DNA of 64,000 bases from Aeromicrobium flavum (lineage in GTDB: Bacteria > Actinomycetota > Actinomycetes > Propionibacteriales > Nocardioidaceae). The DNA lies in NCBI RefSeq assembly GCF_007992115.1, contig NZ_BJZQ01000001.1:124001-188000 (forward strand). The letters run 5' to 3'. The translations under genes and the position numbers were made by a program. Of the stretch, positions 52,924 through 61,230 are shown one piece after another. Positions within the stretch are counted from its first letter, which is position 1. Each line of letters opens with the position of its first letter. Below the pieces are notes generated by a model. That model was not told the origin of the DNA. It worked only from the letters and a program-made list of their open reading frames with translations, and searched no databases.

Positions 52924-53433
52924 TCAGTCGGTGGCGGTGGAGCGCTCGAGCGCGGCTTCCAGGGCTGGAACGACGCCGGTTCCGACCCGGGCGACGTGGT
53001 GTCCCGCGTGCAGCAGGTAGCGGGCGCAGGCGCGGAGCGAGGCCGGCATCGGGGGCAGGTCGCGGTCGGCCTCGCCCAGGGCTCCCGCCACGTCGGCGCC
53101 CATCCGGCCGGGCGCGAGCGAGGTGTCGCGCGCGTCGACGATCCCGATCCCGGCGCCGGCCTGGGCGGCGCTGCGCAGCAGGTGGACGACGTGCGGCAGG
53201 TCCTCGGCGGACGCCTCGAACGGCAGCAGCGGCAGCAGTCGTGCCGTCAGCAGGTCGGCGATCTCGTGCGCCTCGGGGGTGAAGGCGGCGTCGAGGCCGA
53301 GCCGGTGCGTGGTGGCGGCCCCGAACCCGCTGCGCGCCGCCGGGTCGGCCGGCGGCCACGTCGAGCCCTCGAGCGTCGGCGCGGTGAGCGCGATGCTACG
53401 GTCGCGCGGCGATCGGGGTGTGAACCATTTCAC
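52924..53433 (-). CDS. Hypothetical protein divergent from the McrB-like gene
   Basis: 169 residues, soluble, without a recognised domain. It begins VKWFTPRSPRDRSIALTAPT and then is mostly helical: GLDAAFTPEAHEIADLLTARL, DLPHVVHLLRSAAQAGAGIG and SLRACARYLLHAGHHVARVG. GTG 53433 is chosen because TACGAT lies exactly 6 nt upstream (leaderless); an in-frame ATG at 53469 would add 12 residues containing an odd Cys-Pro-Pro stretch. It is divergent from mcrB and might belong to that module, but nothing in the sequence proves it. Confidence 0.65.
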   Translation of the reverse strand: MKWFTPRSPRDRSIALTAPTLEGSTWPPADPAARSGFGAATTHRLGLDAAFTPEAHEIADLLTARLLPLLPFEASAEDLPHVVHLLRSAAQAGAGIGIVDARDTSLAPGRMGADVAGALGEADRDLPPMPASLRACARYLLHAGHHVARVGTGVVPALEAALERSTATD

Positions 53434-53439
53434 ATCTGC

Positions 53440-53445
53440 ATCGTA
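53440..53445 (-). promoter_or_regulatory. -10 hexamer of the gene at 53433
   Basis: TACGAT on the minus strand, 6 nt before GTG 53433. Confidence 0.55.
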
Positions 53446-53573
53446 CGGGGGACACCACGTGCGACGCATGGAAGAAATGTGACCAGAGTTGCGTCATGGG
53501 ACGGATGAGCCCCCGTCTCACGGGAGCAAGCACCACACCGGACTCGGACGGCAGACGGAGGGAGGACAGCACG

Positions 53574-55250
53574 ATGAAGGTCGAGCAGATCTGGTGGCGG
53601 GAGATCTCCGCCGAGGACTTCCACGTCATGGAGAAGTCCGGGCGCGGCCTGCGCGGTCGCAGCGTGCTGGAGATCCCCCAGGTCCCCGGGCTGCTGGAGT
53701 TCCTCGGCCAGGACCGTCGCCTGGCCGCCGACCAGTGGCAGGACGTGCGCATCGTCCCGCACGTCATCGGCGAGTCCGAGGCTGCCGCACCCCTGGTCTT
53801 CCGGGCGCAGCGTCGCCAGGGTGGCTACGAGCTCACCGCGCAGAACCGCCACGACGAGCGCCACGAGCGCCACCCCGCCTGGCTGCCCGGCCGCGGCGGC
53901 TGGCCGAGCCACCTGCGCGTCCCGCACTCCGTCGACGACGCGAAGTCGATCCTCGCCGACATCGGCGGGATGCACGTCTACGTCGCGAGGGCCGAGTCGG
54001 GCCAGTACTTCGCCGGCACCACCACCGGCACCGCCACCCCCGTCGGCTGGCCCTCGTCGTGCCGTCCGCTGTTCAGCGGCGTCGGGTCGGGCGTCATCAC
54101 GCCGGGCAGCGGCTCCGTCAAGGCGCTGACGCCGCTGGCGCGCAAGATCCTCGACGCCTTCCGCGACCGCAAGAGCGTGCTCGTCTACGGACCGCCCGCC
54201 ACCGGCAAGACGCACGCCGTGGCCCAGGTCCGCCAGATCCTCGACGAGGCGTGGACCTCGGGGGAGTCCATCGACATCGACCCGAGCCGGCCCGAGCAGC
54301 CGTTCGTGTCCGGCTTCGAGTCCTCGCCGATCGCGACCCCGGTCATCACCGACTGGGTGACCTTCCACCAGGACTACGGGTACGAGGACTTCATCGTCGG
54401 CCTGCGCCCCACGGGCGAGGGCATCCGGCTGGCGCCGTTCGCCGGCCGACTCCTGGACCTCGCCATCCGCCTCGACCGCCAGGGCAACGGCGCGTCGCTG
54501 CTGGTGATCGACGAGATCAACCGCGGCAACGTGCCGAAGATCCTGGGCGACTTCATGACCTACATGGACGACTCCTACCGCCGTGCGGCCGACGGCAGCA
54601 GCCGCCAGGCCATCCCGGTCAACCTGCCGAAGGTGCAGCGCAGCCCCACGGGCGATCCGGTCACCGAGCCGATCTGGCTGATCTCGGGCGACTCGTACAT
54701 GCTGCCGCAGCCGTGGTTCTTCCCCCACGACATGCACATCCTGGCCACCATGAACTCGGTCGACCGGGCCGTCGCCCCGCTCGACTCGGCCATCGGCCGG
54801 CGCTTCGAGCGGATCGACGCCTACGCCGACCTGGACTTCCTGGCCGAGCACCTCGGCGTGAGCCTGGAGGTCGCCACCGCGCCGGACATCGACGCGGAGT
54901 CGTGGACCCCGCAGGCGGCCGCGGTGGCCCTGCTGGCCTACCTCAACGACGAGATCACCGAGCGCCTCGGCCAGGACTACGAGCTGGGGCACCTCTACTT
55001 CTGGAAGATCGCCACGTGGGAGGACCTGAAGCGCGTGTGGGACCACGACATCTGGCCGCAGATCCGCGACCGCTTCGGCGCACGTCCTGACCAGCTGGCC
55101 GACCTGTTGCGCGTCAACGCGCGCAACGCCCCGCAGAACTACCCGTTCCGCACGCGCACCCTCACCGGTCGCGCGCTCGCGGTCGACCCCCTCATGCGCC
55201 GGTCCGACGAGGACACGGCGATCACCCTCGACTTCCTGGTGCGTGGCTGA
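53574..55250 (+). CDS. McrB-like AAA+ NTPase
   Basis: 558 residues. The N-terminal 170 residues are a separate domain, perhaps for target binding, with no recognised family. The McrB-type AAA+ core has Walker A GPPATGKT (206-213), HQDYGYEDFIVGLRP (265-279), Walker B LLVIDEINRGN (309-319) and sensor-like MNSVDRAVAPLD (393-404), where McrB has MNTADR. In McrBC, GTP-driven translocation by McrB activates the McrC nuclease on modified DNA. A GGAGG site sets ATG 53574. The TGATG overlap ties it to the McrC-like gene. Confidence 0.88.
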   Translation: MKVEQIWWREISAEDFHVMEKSGRGLRGRSVLEIPQVPGLLEFLGQDRRLAADQWQDVRIVPHVIGESEAAAPLVFRAQRRQGGYELTAQNRHDERHERHPAWLPGRGGWPSHLRVPHSVDDAKSILADIGGMHVYVARAESGQYFAGTTTGTATPVGWPSSCRPLFSGVGSGVITPGSGSVKALTPLARKILDAFRDRKSVLVYGPPATGKTHAVAQVRQILDEAWTSGESIDIDPSRPEQPFVSGFESSPIATPVITDWVTFHQDYGYEDFIVGLRPTGEGIRLAPFAGRLLDLAIRLDRQGNGASLLVIDEINRGNVPKILGDFMTYMDDSYRRAADGSSRQAIPVNLPKVQRSPTGDPVTEPIWLISGDSYMLPQPWFFPHDMHILATMNSVDRAVAPLDSAIGRRFERIDAYADLDFLAEHLGVSLEVATAPDIDAESWTPQAAAVALLAYLNDEITERLGQDYELGHLYFWKIATWEDLKRVWDHDIWPQIRDRFGARPDQLADLLRVNARNAPQNYPFRTRTLTGRALAVDPLMRRSDEDTAITLDFLVRG

Positions 55251-56533
55251 TGATCGAACACACCCTTCTCGAAGGCGGACCTGCCCAGCCGTTCCCGGGC
55301 ACCGAGGCCGACCTGGCCGAGCTGCGCCTGCGCTCGGCCGAGCTGGCCACGCGTCTGGGCCTGGCCGACCAGCCGTTCGTCATCGACGAGGCGGCCGGCA
55401 CCATCGCCGTCCGGGGCGTCACCGGCTACGTCGCGCTCGGCGACTCGACGATCGAGATCATGCCGCACTTCCTGCGCCACGACCCGGGCTGGCGCGTCTC
55501 GCTGCTGACGATGCTGACGACCGTCCAGCACCTGGAGTGGGTGCCGATGGTCGACCGCGGCACGCGTCACGCCGGCCTGCCCGACCTGCTCGGCATGATC
55601 GTGGCGGGTGCGATGGCGCGAGCGGCCTCCGAGGGCGTGCCGCGCACGTACGTCGAGCGCCGTGCCGTCACCGCCGGGATCCGTGGCCAGATCGACCCGG
55701 CCCAGATGTGGCGCCGGGTCGTCGACCCGCACAGCGTCGACTGCCGCTTCTCCGAGTTCGTCGCCGACGGCCCGATCACCTCGGCCCTGAAGTGGGCGTG
55801 CGCCGAGCTCTCCGGCGCGGTGCAGCAGCCGTGGCTCGAGTCCGAGCTCCGCGCCTACGCCGATCTCTTCCCCGAGGCCTCCCGCGACCTGCCGCCCCCG
55901 GCGGTCATGGACGCGCTGCAGCTGACACCGCAGTTCGGCTTCCTCAGCGAGGCGCTCGACATCGCCCGCGTGCTCTCGGTCGGACCCCAGAACGGCGCCA
56001 GCGGGCGCACCGACGGTCCGACGCGTGCCTTCCTGTGGAACACGAAGCAGCTGTTCGGTGACTTCGTCCAGGTGATCGCCGAGCGGGCCGCCCGCCAGGC
56101 CGGCTTCAGCGCCTACCGCGGTGGTCGCGGCCGCCGGCTCACCGACGTCGACGCCACCGCCGACGTGGTGGACACGGTCATCGAGTCCCCGTCCGAGCTC
56201 GTCGCGGCCTCCGTGTGCGCCCGTGACTACACCGAGGACCTCGCCGACGAGTTGGCTGCCCCGCTGATCGCGGCCGGCCGCACGCTGGGCGCCTCCGACG
56301 TCGCCCTCGTCTTCCCGGCGAGCATGGGCCTGCGCCCGGGAACACAGCTGCGGGTCCGCGAGGCCGGCGGGCCGTCGATGCTGCACCTGCTGACGGTCGA
56401 CCCCTCGGGCCTGGGCGAGTCGGGTGGCATGGAGCGCGTCGTGCGCGAGTTCGAGCTCGACCTGTCGATGGTGCTGACCATCGCCCAGCGCCGCCCGGTC
56501 GGCTCGCGCCGCCTCGGCGGCACCGTCGCCTGA
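55250..56533 (+). CDS. McrC-like protein without a visible nuclease lysine
   Basis: 427 residues. The N-terminal half follows McrC: TGYVALGDSTIEIMPHF, LLTMLTTVQHLEW, PRTYVERRAVTAGIRGQID, and later FLWNTKQLFGDFVQVIAER, matching the stretch that leads into the PD-(D/E)xK domain. After K266 there is no lysine at all, and no D-x-K or E-x-K can be found; the nearest acidic stretch reads VIESPSELVAASVCARDY. The C-terminal beta-rich part (DVALVFPASMGLRPG) is still McrC-like. It may bridge McrB to another effector rather than cut DNA. Confidence 0.8.
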   Translation: MIEHTLLEGGPAQPFPGTEADLAELRLRSAELATRLGLADQPFVIDEAAGTIAVRGVTGYVALGDSTIEIMPHFLRHDPGWRVSLLTMLTTVQHLEWVPMVDRGTRHAGLPDLLGMIVAGAMARAASEGVPRTYVERRAVTAGIRGQIDPAQMWRRVVDPHSVDCRFSEFVADGPITSALKWACAELSGAVQQPWLESELRAYADLFPEASRDLPPPAVMDALQLTPQFGFLSEALDIARVLSVGPQNGASGRTDGPTRAFLWNTKQLFGDFVQVIAERAARQAGFSAYRGGRGRRLTDVDATADVVDTVIESPSELVAASVCARDYTEDLADELAAPLIAAGRTLGASDVALVFPASMGLRPGTQLRVREAGGPSMLHLLTVDPSGLGESGGMERVVREFELDLSMVLTIAQRRPVGSRRLGGTVA

Positions 56534-56548
56534 CCCCGCCGGGGGTCA
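56531..56548. terminator. Minimal bidirectional hairpin between convergent stops
   Basis: TGACCCC-GCCG-GGGGTCA: the left arm begins with the McrC-like gene's TGA stop and the right arm ends with the reversed stop of the SNF2 gene. Stem 7 bp. Confidence 0.5.
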
Positions 56549-59125
56549 GTGGCGCAGCTGGACCAGGATCTCCAGCTCGGAGTCGGTCAGCTCGGTCAGC
56601 GCGCCCTCGCCGGCGTTGACAACGGCGTCGGCCAGCGCGCGCTTCGCGCTGATCAGCTCGGCGATCGACTCCTCGATCGTGCCCTCGGCCACCAGGCGGT
56701 GGACCTGGACGTGCCGCGTCTGGCCGATGCGGTGCGCCCGGTCGGTGGCCTGGTCCTCGACGGCCGGGTTCCACCAGCGGTCGTAGTGCACGACGTGGTC
56801 GGCCCGCGTCAGGTTCAGGCCCGTGCCGGCGGCCTTCAGCGACAGCACGAACACGTCGGTCTCGCCGTCCTGGAACGCGCGCACCATCTTCTCGCGCCGG
56901 GCCACGGGCGTTCCGCCGTGCAGGAAGTCGTGCCGCACCTTGCGCTCGGCCAGGCGGCGGGCCAGCAGGCGACCCATCTGCGCGTACTGCGTGAACACCA
57001 GCGCCGCGCCGCCCTCGTCGACGATCTCCTCGACGAGCTCGTCGAACGTCTCGAGCTTGCCCGAGCGTCCGGCCAGCCGGGCCTCGGGCTCGTGCAGGAA
57101 TTGGGCGGGGTGGTTGCAGATCTGCTTGAGCTGCGTCAGCAGCTTGACGACGAGGCCGCGCCGGCGGATGCCGCTGGCGTCGGCGATCTCGGACATCGTG
57201 CGCTGGACGACCGCCTCGTAGAGCCCGACCTGCTCGCGGGTGAGCGGCACCCGGTGGTCGGTCTCGATCTTCGGCGGCAGCTCGGGGGCGATGCCGGGGT
57301 CGGACTTGCGCCGGCGCAGCACGAACGGGCGGATCAGCTGCGACAGCTGGGCGGCACGATCGGTGTCGTGGTCGCGCTCGATCTGGCGCGACCACTCGCG
57401 CCGGAACTGCTCCCGGGTGCCCAGCAGGCCGGGGGTCGTCCAGTCCAGCAGCGCCCACAGCTCGCCGAGGTGGTTCTCGACCGGGGTGCCGGTCAGCGCC
57501 ATGCGCGCGTCGGAGTCGATGCGGCGCAGGGCCTGCGCGGCGCCGCTCGCGGGGTTCTTCACGTGCTGTGCCTCATCGGCCACCACGAGGTTCCAGCGGT
57601 GCTGACGCAGCTCCTCGACGCTCGAGCGCATCGTGGCGTAGGTGGTGACGACGAAGCCCGACTTCGCGTCCGCGAGGCTGCGCCGCGGGCCGTGGTAGCG
57701 GGACACGGGCACGCCCGGGGCGAACCGGCCGATCTCGCGCTCCCAGGTGGCCAGCACGGACGCCGGGCACACGACCAGGGTCGGCTCGGGGGAGTCGAGG
57801 TGCAGGTGCAGCGCGATGAGCATGAGCGTCTTGCCCAGGCCCATGTCGTCGGCGAGGATGCCGCCCAGCCCCAGGTCGACGAGCTGGCTCATCCAGCGCA
57901 GTCCGCGCAGCTGGTACTCGCGCAGCTGGCCGTCGAGCGACGCGGGCTGCGCGGCGGGCGTGATGTCGGCGTCCTGCTCGGCGAGCCGGCGGCGGACGTT
58001 CTCGAGCCAGCCGACGGTGTCGACCTCGGTCTCGTAGCCGTCGATCTCGAGGCTGCCGGTGACCGCGGCGCGCAACGCCTCGCCCGGATCGAGGGTGCGG
58101 CCGTGCCCCGCCAGCACCCGGGCGACCTGCTGCTGGTCGACCATCACCCAGCGGTCGCGCAGGTGGAGCATGCCCGACTGGGACGCCGCCAGCTGCTCGA
58201 CCTCGACGCGGCTGAGGTGCTCGCCGCCGACCGACACGCTCCAGTCGAAGCGGAAGAGCTGGTCGGACGTGAAGGCGCGGGGGCGGTCGTGCTCGCGCTC
58301 GAGCGGGGAGTCGTCGCGATCGACGCGGCTGACGACGCCGGTGGCGCGCACGTCGTGGCGCAGGCCCTCCGGCCACTCGATCTCGACGCGGTTGGCCAGC
58401 GCCGAGACCAGCGGGCGGCCCTGGCCGAGCTGGCCGAGCTCCTCCGGGGTCACCCGGACGCGGCCCTCGCGCGCCATCTGCTCGGCCGGCGGCCAGCTGA
58501 CGGCGAGCCGCTCCAACATGGCGACGAGCGCGGGCCGGGCGGCGGGGCCGAGGTGGTGGTCGTCGCGGGACAGCACGGTGGGCGCCGGGACGGAGGCGCG
58601 ATTCATCGCCTGGGGGCGCACGTGCAGCTCGAGGTCGGCCATCGCGTCCGCGCCCGTGCTGAGGGTGACGTCGAGCCGGTAGGAGAAGCTCGTGGGCCGC
58701 TCGATGGTGGGGCGCGGCTGCTCCGTCTCGCGCCGGCGCTGGGGCGTCGTGGCCACGGCGGGGGCGTCGGCGACCAAGGCCGCCAGGAACGCGCGGACGG
58801 CCGCCTGGCCCTCGGCGGCCGTGGGCCCGATCGAGCGTCCGGCGTCGAGCATCTGCTGCATCTCGGACGGGCCGGGGGTGGCGAGGGTGCCGGTGGCCAT
58901 GAGCCGCAGTGCGACGATCGCCGGGGTCGCCCAGGCGCGGACGCTGGCATCGGCCGAGAGGGCCCGGATCCCGCCGCTGAGCGGGCCCACGGCCTCGTTG
59001 GCGGCGGCCTCCACCGGGCCGCGCGGGGTGTCGAAGACGAAGCGCGATCGAGCCGGGTCGTCCGGGTCGGCGACGAACCGGACCGGGTGTCGCAAGGCGA
59101 TCTGCAACTCCGTCGGCGTCGGCAT
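56546..59125 (-). CDS. SNF2/SWI2-family DEAD-like helicase
   Basis: 859-residue SF2 translocase. The N-terminal 400 residues, with no known enzyme motif, contain a region ending in LARVEVEQLAASQ-type text and precede the ATPase. Then DDMGLGKTLMLIAL (motif I, near 438), VVADEAQHVKN (motif II), LTGTPVENHLGELWALLDW (motif III), and C-terminal AGTGLNLTRADHVVHYDRWWNPAVE with DRAHRIGQTR. SNF2 proteins remodel or pump DNA; bacterial ones often accompany defence genes. It is convergent with the McrC-like gene. GGAGGG directly abuts ATG 59125, too close for a normal ribosome-binding site. Confidence 0.9.
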   Translation of the reverse strand: MPTPTELQIALRHPVRFVADPDDPARSRFVFDTPRGPVEAAANEAVGPLSGGIRALSADASVRAWATPAIVALRLMATGTLATPGPSEMQQMLDAGRSIGPTAAEGQAAVRAFLAALVADAPAVATTPQRRRETEQPRPTIERPTSFSYRLDVTLSTGADAMADLELHVRPQAMNRASVPAPTVLSRDDHHLGPAARPALVAMLERLAVSWPPAEQMAREGRVRVTPEELGQLGQGRPLVSALANRVEIEWPEGLRHDVRATGVVSRVDRDDSPLEREHDRPRAFTSDQLFRFDWSVSVGGEHLSRVEVEQLAASQSGMLHLRDRWVMVDQQQVARVLAGHGRTLDPGEALRAAVTGSLEIDGYETEVDTVGWLENVRRRLAEQDADITPAAQPASLDGQLREYQLRGLRWMSQLVDLGLGGILADDMGLGKTLMLIALHLHLDSPEPTLVVCPASVLATWEREIGRFAPGVPVSRYHGPRRSLADAKSGFVVTTYATMRSSVEELRQHRWNLVVADEAQHVKNPASGAAQALRRIDSDARMALTGTPVENHLGELWALLDWTTPGLLGTREQFRREWSRQIERDHDTDRAAQLSQLIRPFVLRRRKSDPGIAPELPPKIETDHRVPLTREQVGLYEAVVQRTMSEIADASGIRRRGLVVKLLTQLKQICNHPAQFLHEPEARLAGRSGKLETFDELVEEIVDEGGAALVFTQYAQMGRLLARRLAERKVRHDFLHGGTPVARREKMVRAFQDGETDVFVLSLKAAGTGLNLTRADHVVHYDRWWNPAVEDQATDRAHRIGQTRHVQVHRLVAEGTIEESIAELISAKRALADAVVNAGEGALTELTDSELEILVQLRH

Positions 59126-59167
59126 CCCTCCATTGTCGCGCACGCCCGCAAACGACGGTTCGCGTGG

Positions 59168-59187
59168 TATAGTTGAATCATCAACTA
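59168..59187. promoter_or_regulatory. -10 box and palindromic MarR-type operator of the dioxygenase gene
   Basis: TATAGT (59168-59173) overlaps a perfect inverted repeat TAGTTGA-ATCA-TCAACTA (59170-59187). The repeat resembles MarR-family operators that sense quinones or oxidants (recollection). An AAGGAG site follows, before GTG 59200. Confidence 0.65.
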
Positions 59188-59199
59188 CAAGGAGTCGAC

Positions 59200-60042
59200 G
59201 TGAACCTTCGTCCCGAGACCGTGCCCACGCACTCACTGTCGGACCTGACGAACCGACTCGTGCCGAGCCCGCGCATGCCCGTGCTGTTCGTCGGCCACGG
59301 CAACCCCATGAACGCCCTCGCGGACAACACGTTCACCCGTGAGTGGGAGCGCGTCGGTGCCGGCCTGCCGGCCGCGCAGGCGATCGTCGTGATCAGCGCG
59401 CACTGGCTGACGCCGGGCGGCACCCACATCACGGACGCGCCGCGCAACCCGATCATCTACGACTTCGGTGGCTTGCCCGACGAGCTGTACCGCGTGCAGT
59501 ACGAGACCCACGGCGACGCGCAGGTCGCGCGGATCCTGGCCGAGCACCTCGTCGAGTACGAGGCGAGGCTCGACAGCCAGTGGGGCCTGGACCACGGCAC
59601 CTGGAGCGTGCTGAAGTTCCTCGCGCCGGCGCCCCAGGTGCCCGTCCTGCAGATCAGCATCGACTACGCGATGCCGCTGCCCGACCTCTACGAGCTCTTC
59701 GGCCGCCTGCGCGACCTGCGCCGCCGCGGCGTCGTCTTCATCGGCAGCGGCAACATCGTCCACGCGCTCAACCGGGTGCGCTGGGGCGGCGGGCCGGCGT
59801 GGGACTGGGCCGTCGAGTTCGACGCCCAGACCGCCGACGCCATCACCGACCGTGACGTCACCAAGCTGCTCGACCCGTACCGGACCTGGTCCGCGGCCCG
59901 CGTCGCCGTGCCCACGGACGACCACTACCGCCCGATGGTGGCCTCGCTCGGCCTGCTGGAGCCCGACGAGGAGATCGGCTTCTTCAACACCGAGATCGAC
60001 ATGGGCTCGGTCGGGATGCGGTCCTTCATCACCGCGGGGTGA
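59200..60042 (+). CDS. ygiD: 4,5-DOPA-type extradiol dioxygenase (YgiD/LigB family)
   Basis: 280 residues. Members open catechol rings with a bound metal. Metal-ligand His residues appear in LFVGHGNPMNAL and VISAHWLTPGG; the GLDHGTWSVLKFLAP segment and GSGNIVHALNRV complete the fold. The YgiD branch is often a housekeeping or quinone-stress gene of unclear natural substrate. The GTG start has a good AAGGAG site; the upstream TTG frame is less likely. The transcript begins just at a MarR-type palindrome. Its 3' end overlaps the convergent serine-hydrolase gene by 14 bp. Confidence 0.92.
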   Translation: MNLRPETVPTHSLSDLTNRLVPSPRMPVLFVGHGNPMNALADNTFTREWERVGAGLPAAQAIVVISAHWLTPGGTHITDAPRNPIIYDFGGLPDELYRVQYETHGDAQVARILAEHLVEYEARLDSQWGLDHGTWSVLKFLAPAPQVPVLQISIDYAMPLPDLYELFGRLRDLRRRGVVFIGSGNIVHALNRVRWGGGPAWDWAVEFDAQTADAITDRDVTKLLDPYRTWSAARVAVPTDDHYRPMVASLGLLEPDEEIGFFNTEIDMGSVGMRSFITAG

Positions 60043-61180
60043 CGCCGAGGCCGCGCAGCACGGCACCGGTGAAGTCGTCGAACGTCAGGTCGTCCGGGCC
60101 GGCCGGCTTGGGCCCCAGGCGCACGGCGACGACGTCGGCCGACGGGACCACGGCCAGGAACTGGTTGCCCCAGCCGAGCGCCCAGAACGCGTCCGCGGGG
60201 GCGGCGGGAGCGAGCCGTCCGGTGAACGGCGGGCGGTCCTGCTCGAACCCCGCCGCCCGGCGCACCTCCCGGACGCGTCCCTCGGCGTTCGTCCACCACA
60301 GCAGCCCGTAGCCGGCATTGAGGTCCGAGGACGGCGTCGTGAGCTCGGCCACCGCCCGCTCGGACAGGATCCGACGACCCGCGAAGGTGCCGCCGTCGCG
60401 CATCATCACGCCCAGGCGGGCGAGGTCGGCGCAGGAGGACACGATCCCGGCGTAGGTCTTGAGTCGACCGGCGCGGTCGCGCTCCCACGTCGTGTCGACC
60501 AGCCCGAGCGGCGTGAGCAGCCGGGCGCGGGCGAACGCCTCGACGTCGCCCACCGTCGAGTCCAGCACCACCGACAGCAGCTGGCTGGCGAGGTTGTCGT
60601 AGCGCCACTGCGTGCCGGGTCGGTCCTGCTGGCCGGGGGCGAGGGCCGCGGCCGTCTGGTCGGCCGCCCGGATCATGGCGTCGTCCGCCTGCTCGGACCA
60701 CGCCCGGCCCGACGTCATCGACATCAGGTGCCGCACGGTGACCGCTGCGGACTCCTCGGGCCAGTCCGGCACGTGCCGCCCCACGGGGTCGTCGAGGTCG
60801 ATCTCGCCGTCGGCGGCCGCGATCGCCAGCAGGACGGCGACGACGGACTTCGTGATCGAGTAGACGCGTCGCGTGGCGTGCCGGGCGCCTGCGGGGTGCT
60901 CGTGCACCACCTCGTCGCCCCGCAGGACCACGGTGCACGTCGACCTGCTGGCGTCGACGAGCCGGTCGAGCTCACCGAAGTCCGGCGGGGGAGTGGGGGC
61001 CGTCGTCGGCGTCCGGGATGCCGAGGGTGTGGGCAGGCTGGCGTCGGACATGGCGGACCTTTCCGAGGACGGAGGCGTGCAGGCGCCCAGCAGCAGGCCG
61101 GCGGCGAGGACGGCCGTCGCGGCCCGCCCCCGCCGAGTGGCGCAGAACGGGGTGCCGAGTGGCGCAGAACTGCCCGCCAC
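60029..61180 (-). CDS. Beta-lactamase-family serine hydrolase, lipoprotein
   Basis: About 383 residues. A lipobox LLLGAC (Cys near residue 33) follows a short signal; a Ser/Thr/Pro linker leads to the hydrolase. Catalytic SxxK is in YSITKSVVAVLL and the Y-x-N motif in RYDNLASQLL; GLVDTTWERDRAG and YGLLWWTNAEG are typical of the class C/EstB-like group. The start is uncertain: only GTG 61180 and other GTGs inside an inverted repeat offer in-frame starts before the lipobox. It may act on peptidoglycan or esters rather than antibiotics. Confidence 0.85.
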   Translation of the reverse strand: MAGSSAPLGTPFCATRRGRAATAVLAAGLLLGACTPPSSERSAMSDASLPTPSASRTPTTAPTPPPDFGELDRLVDASRSTCTVVLRGDEVVHEHPAGARHATRRVYSITKSVVAVLLAIAAADGEIDLDDPVGRHVPDWPEESAAVTVRHLMSMTSGRAWSEQADDAMIRAADQTAAALAPGQQDRPGTQWRYDNLASQLLSVVLDSTVGDVEAFARARLLTPLGLVDTTWERDRAGRLKTYAGIVSSCADLARLGVMMRDGGTFAGRRILSERAVAELTTPSSDLNAGYGLLWWTNAEGRVREVRRAAGFEQDRPPFTGRLAPAAPADAFWALGWGNQFLAVVPSADVVAVRLGPKPAGPDDLTFDDFTGAVLRGLGVTPR

Positions 61181-61212
61181 TCGTCGAGTGGCGGGCACTT
61201 TTGCGCCACTCG
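61134..61212. repeat. Repeat cluster: direct repeat plus 28-bp inverted repeat
   Basis: CGAGTGGCGCAGAAC occurs at 61134-61148 and again at 61156-61170. The second copy begins an inverted repeat (61156-61183 and 61185-61212) with only a single-base loop and two mismatched positions over 28 bp. It sits between the stop of the CoA-transferase gene and the lipoprotein gene and overlaps its likely start codon. Likely the CoA-transferase terminator. Confidence 0.65.
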
Positions 61213-61230
61213 CGGAGGGGGTGGACGGGT

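Noticed and set aside
55250-55275. SOS box at the start of the McrC-like gene (TCGAACAC...)
   Set aside because: Only the left half matches; the right half is CTTCTCGA, and it is within coding sequence.
56549-59176. 875-codon plus-strand frame opposite the SNF2 helicase gene
   Set aside because: Antisense shadow; the minus strand carries all SNF2 motifs.
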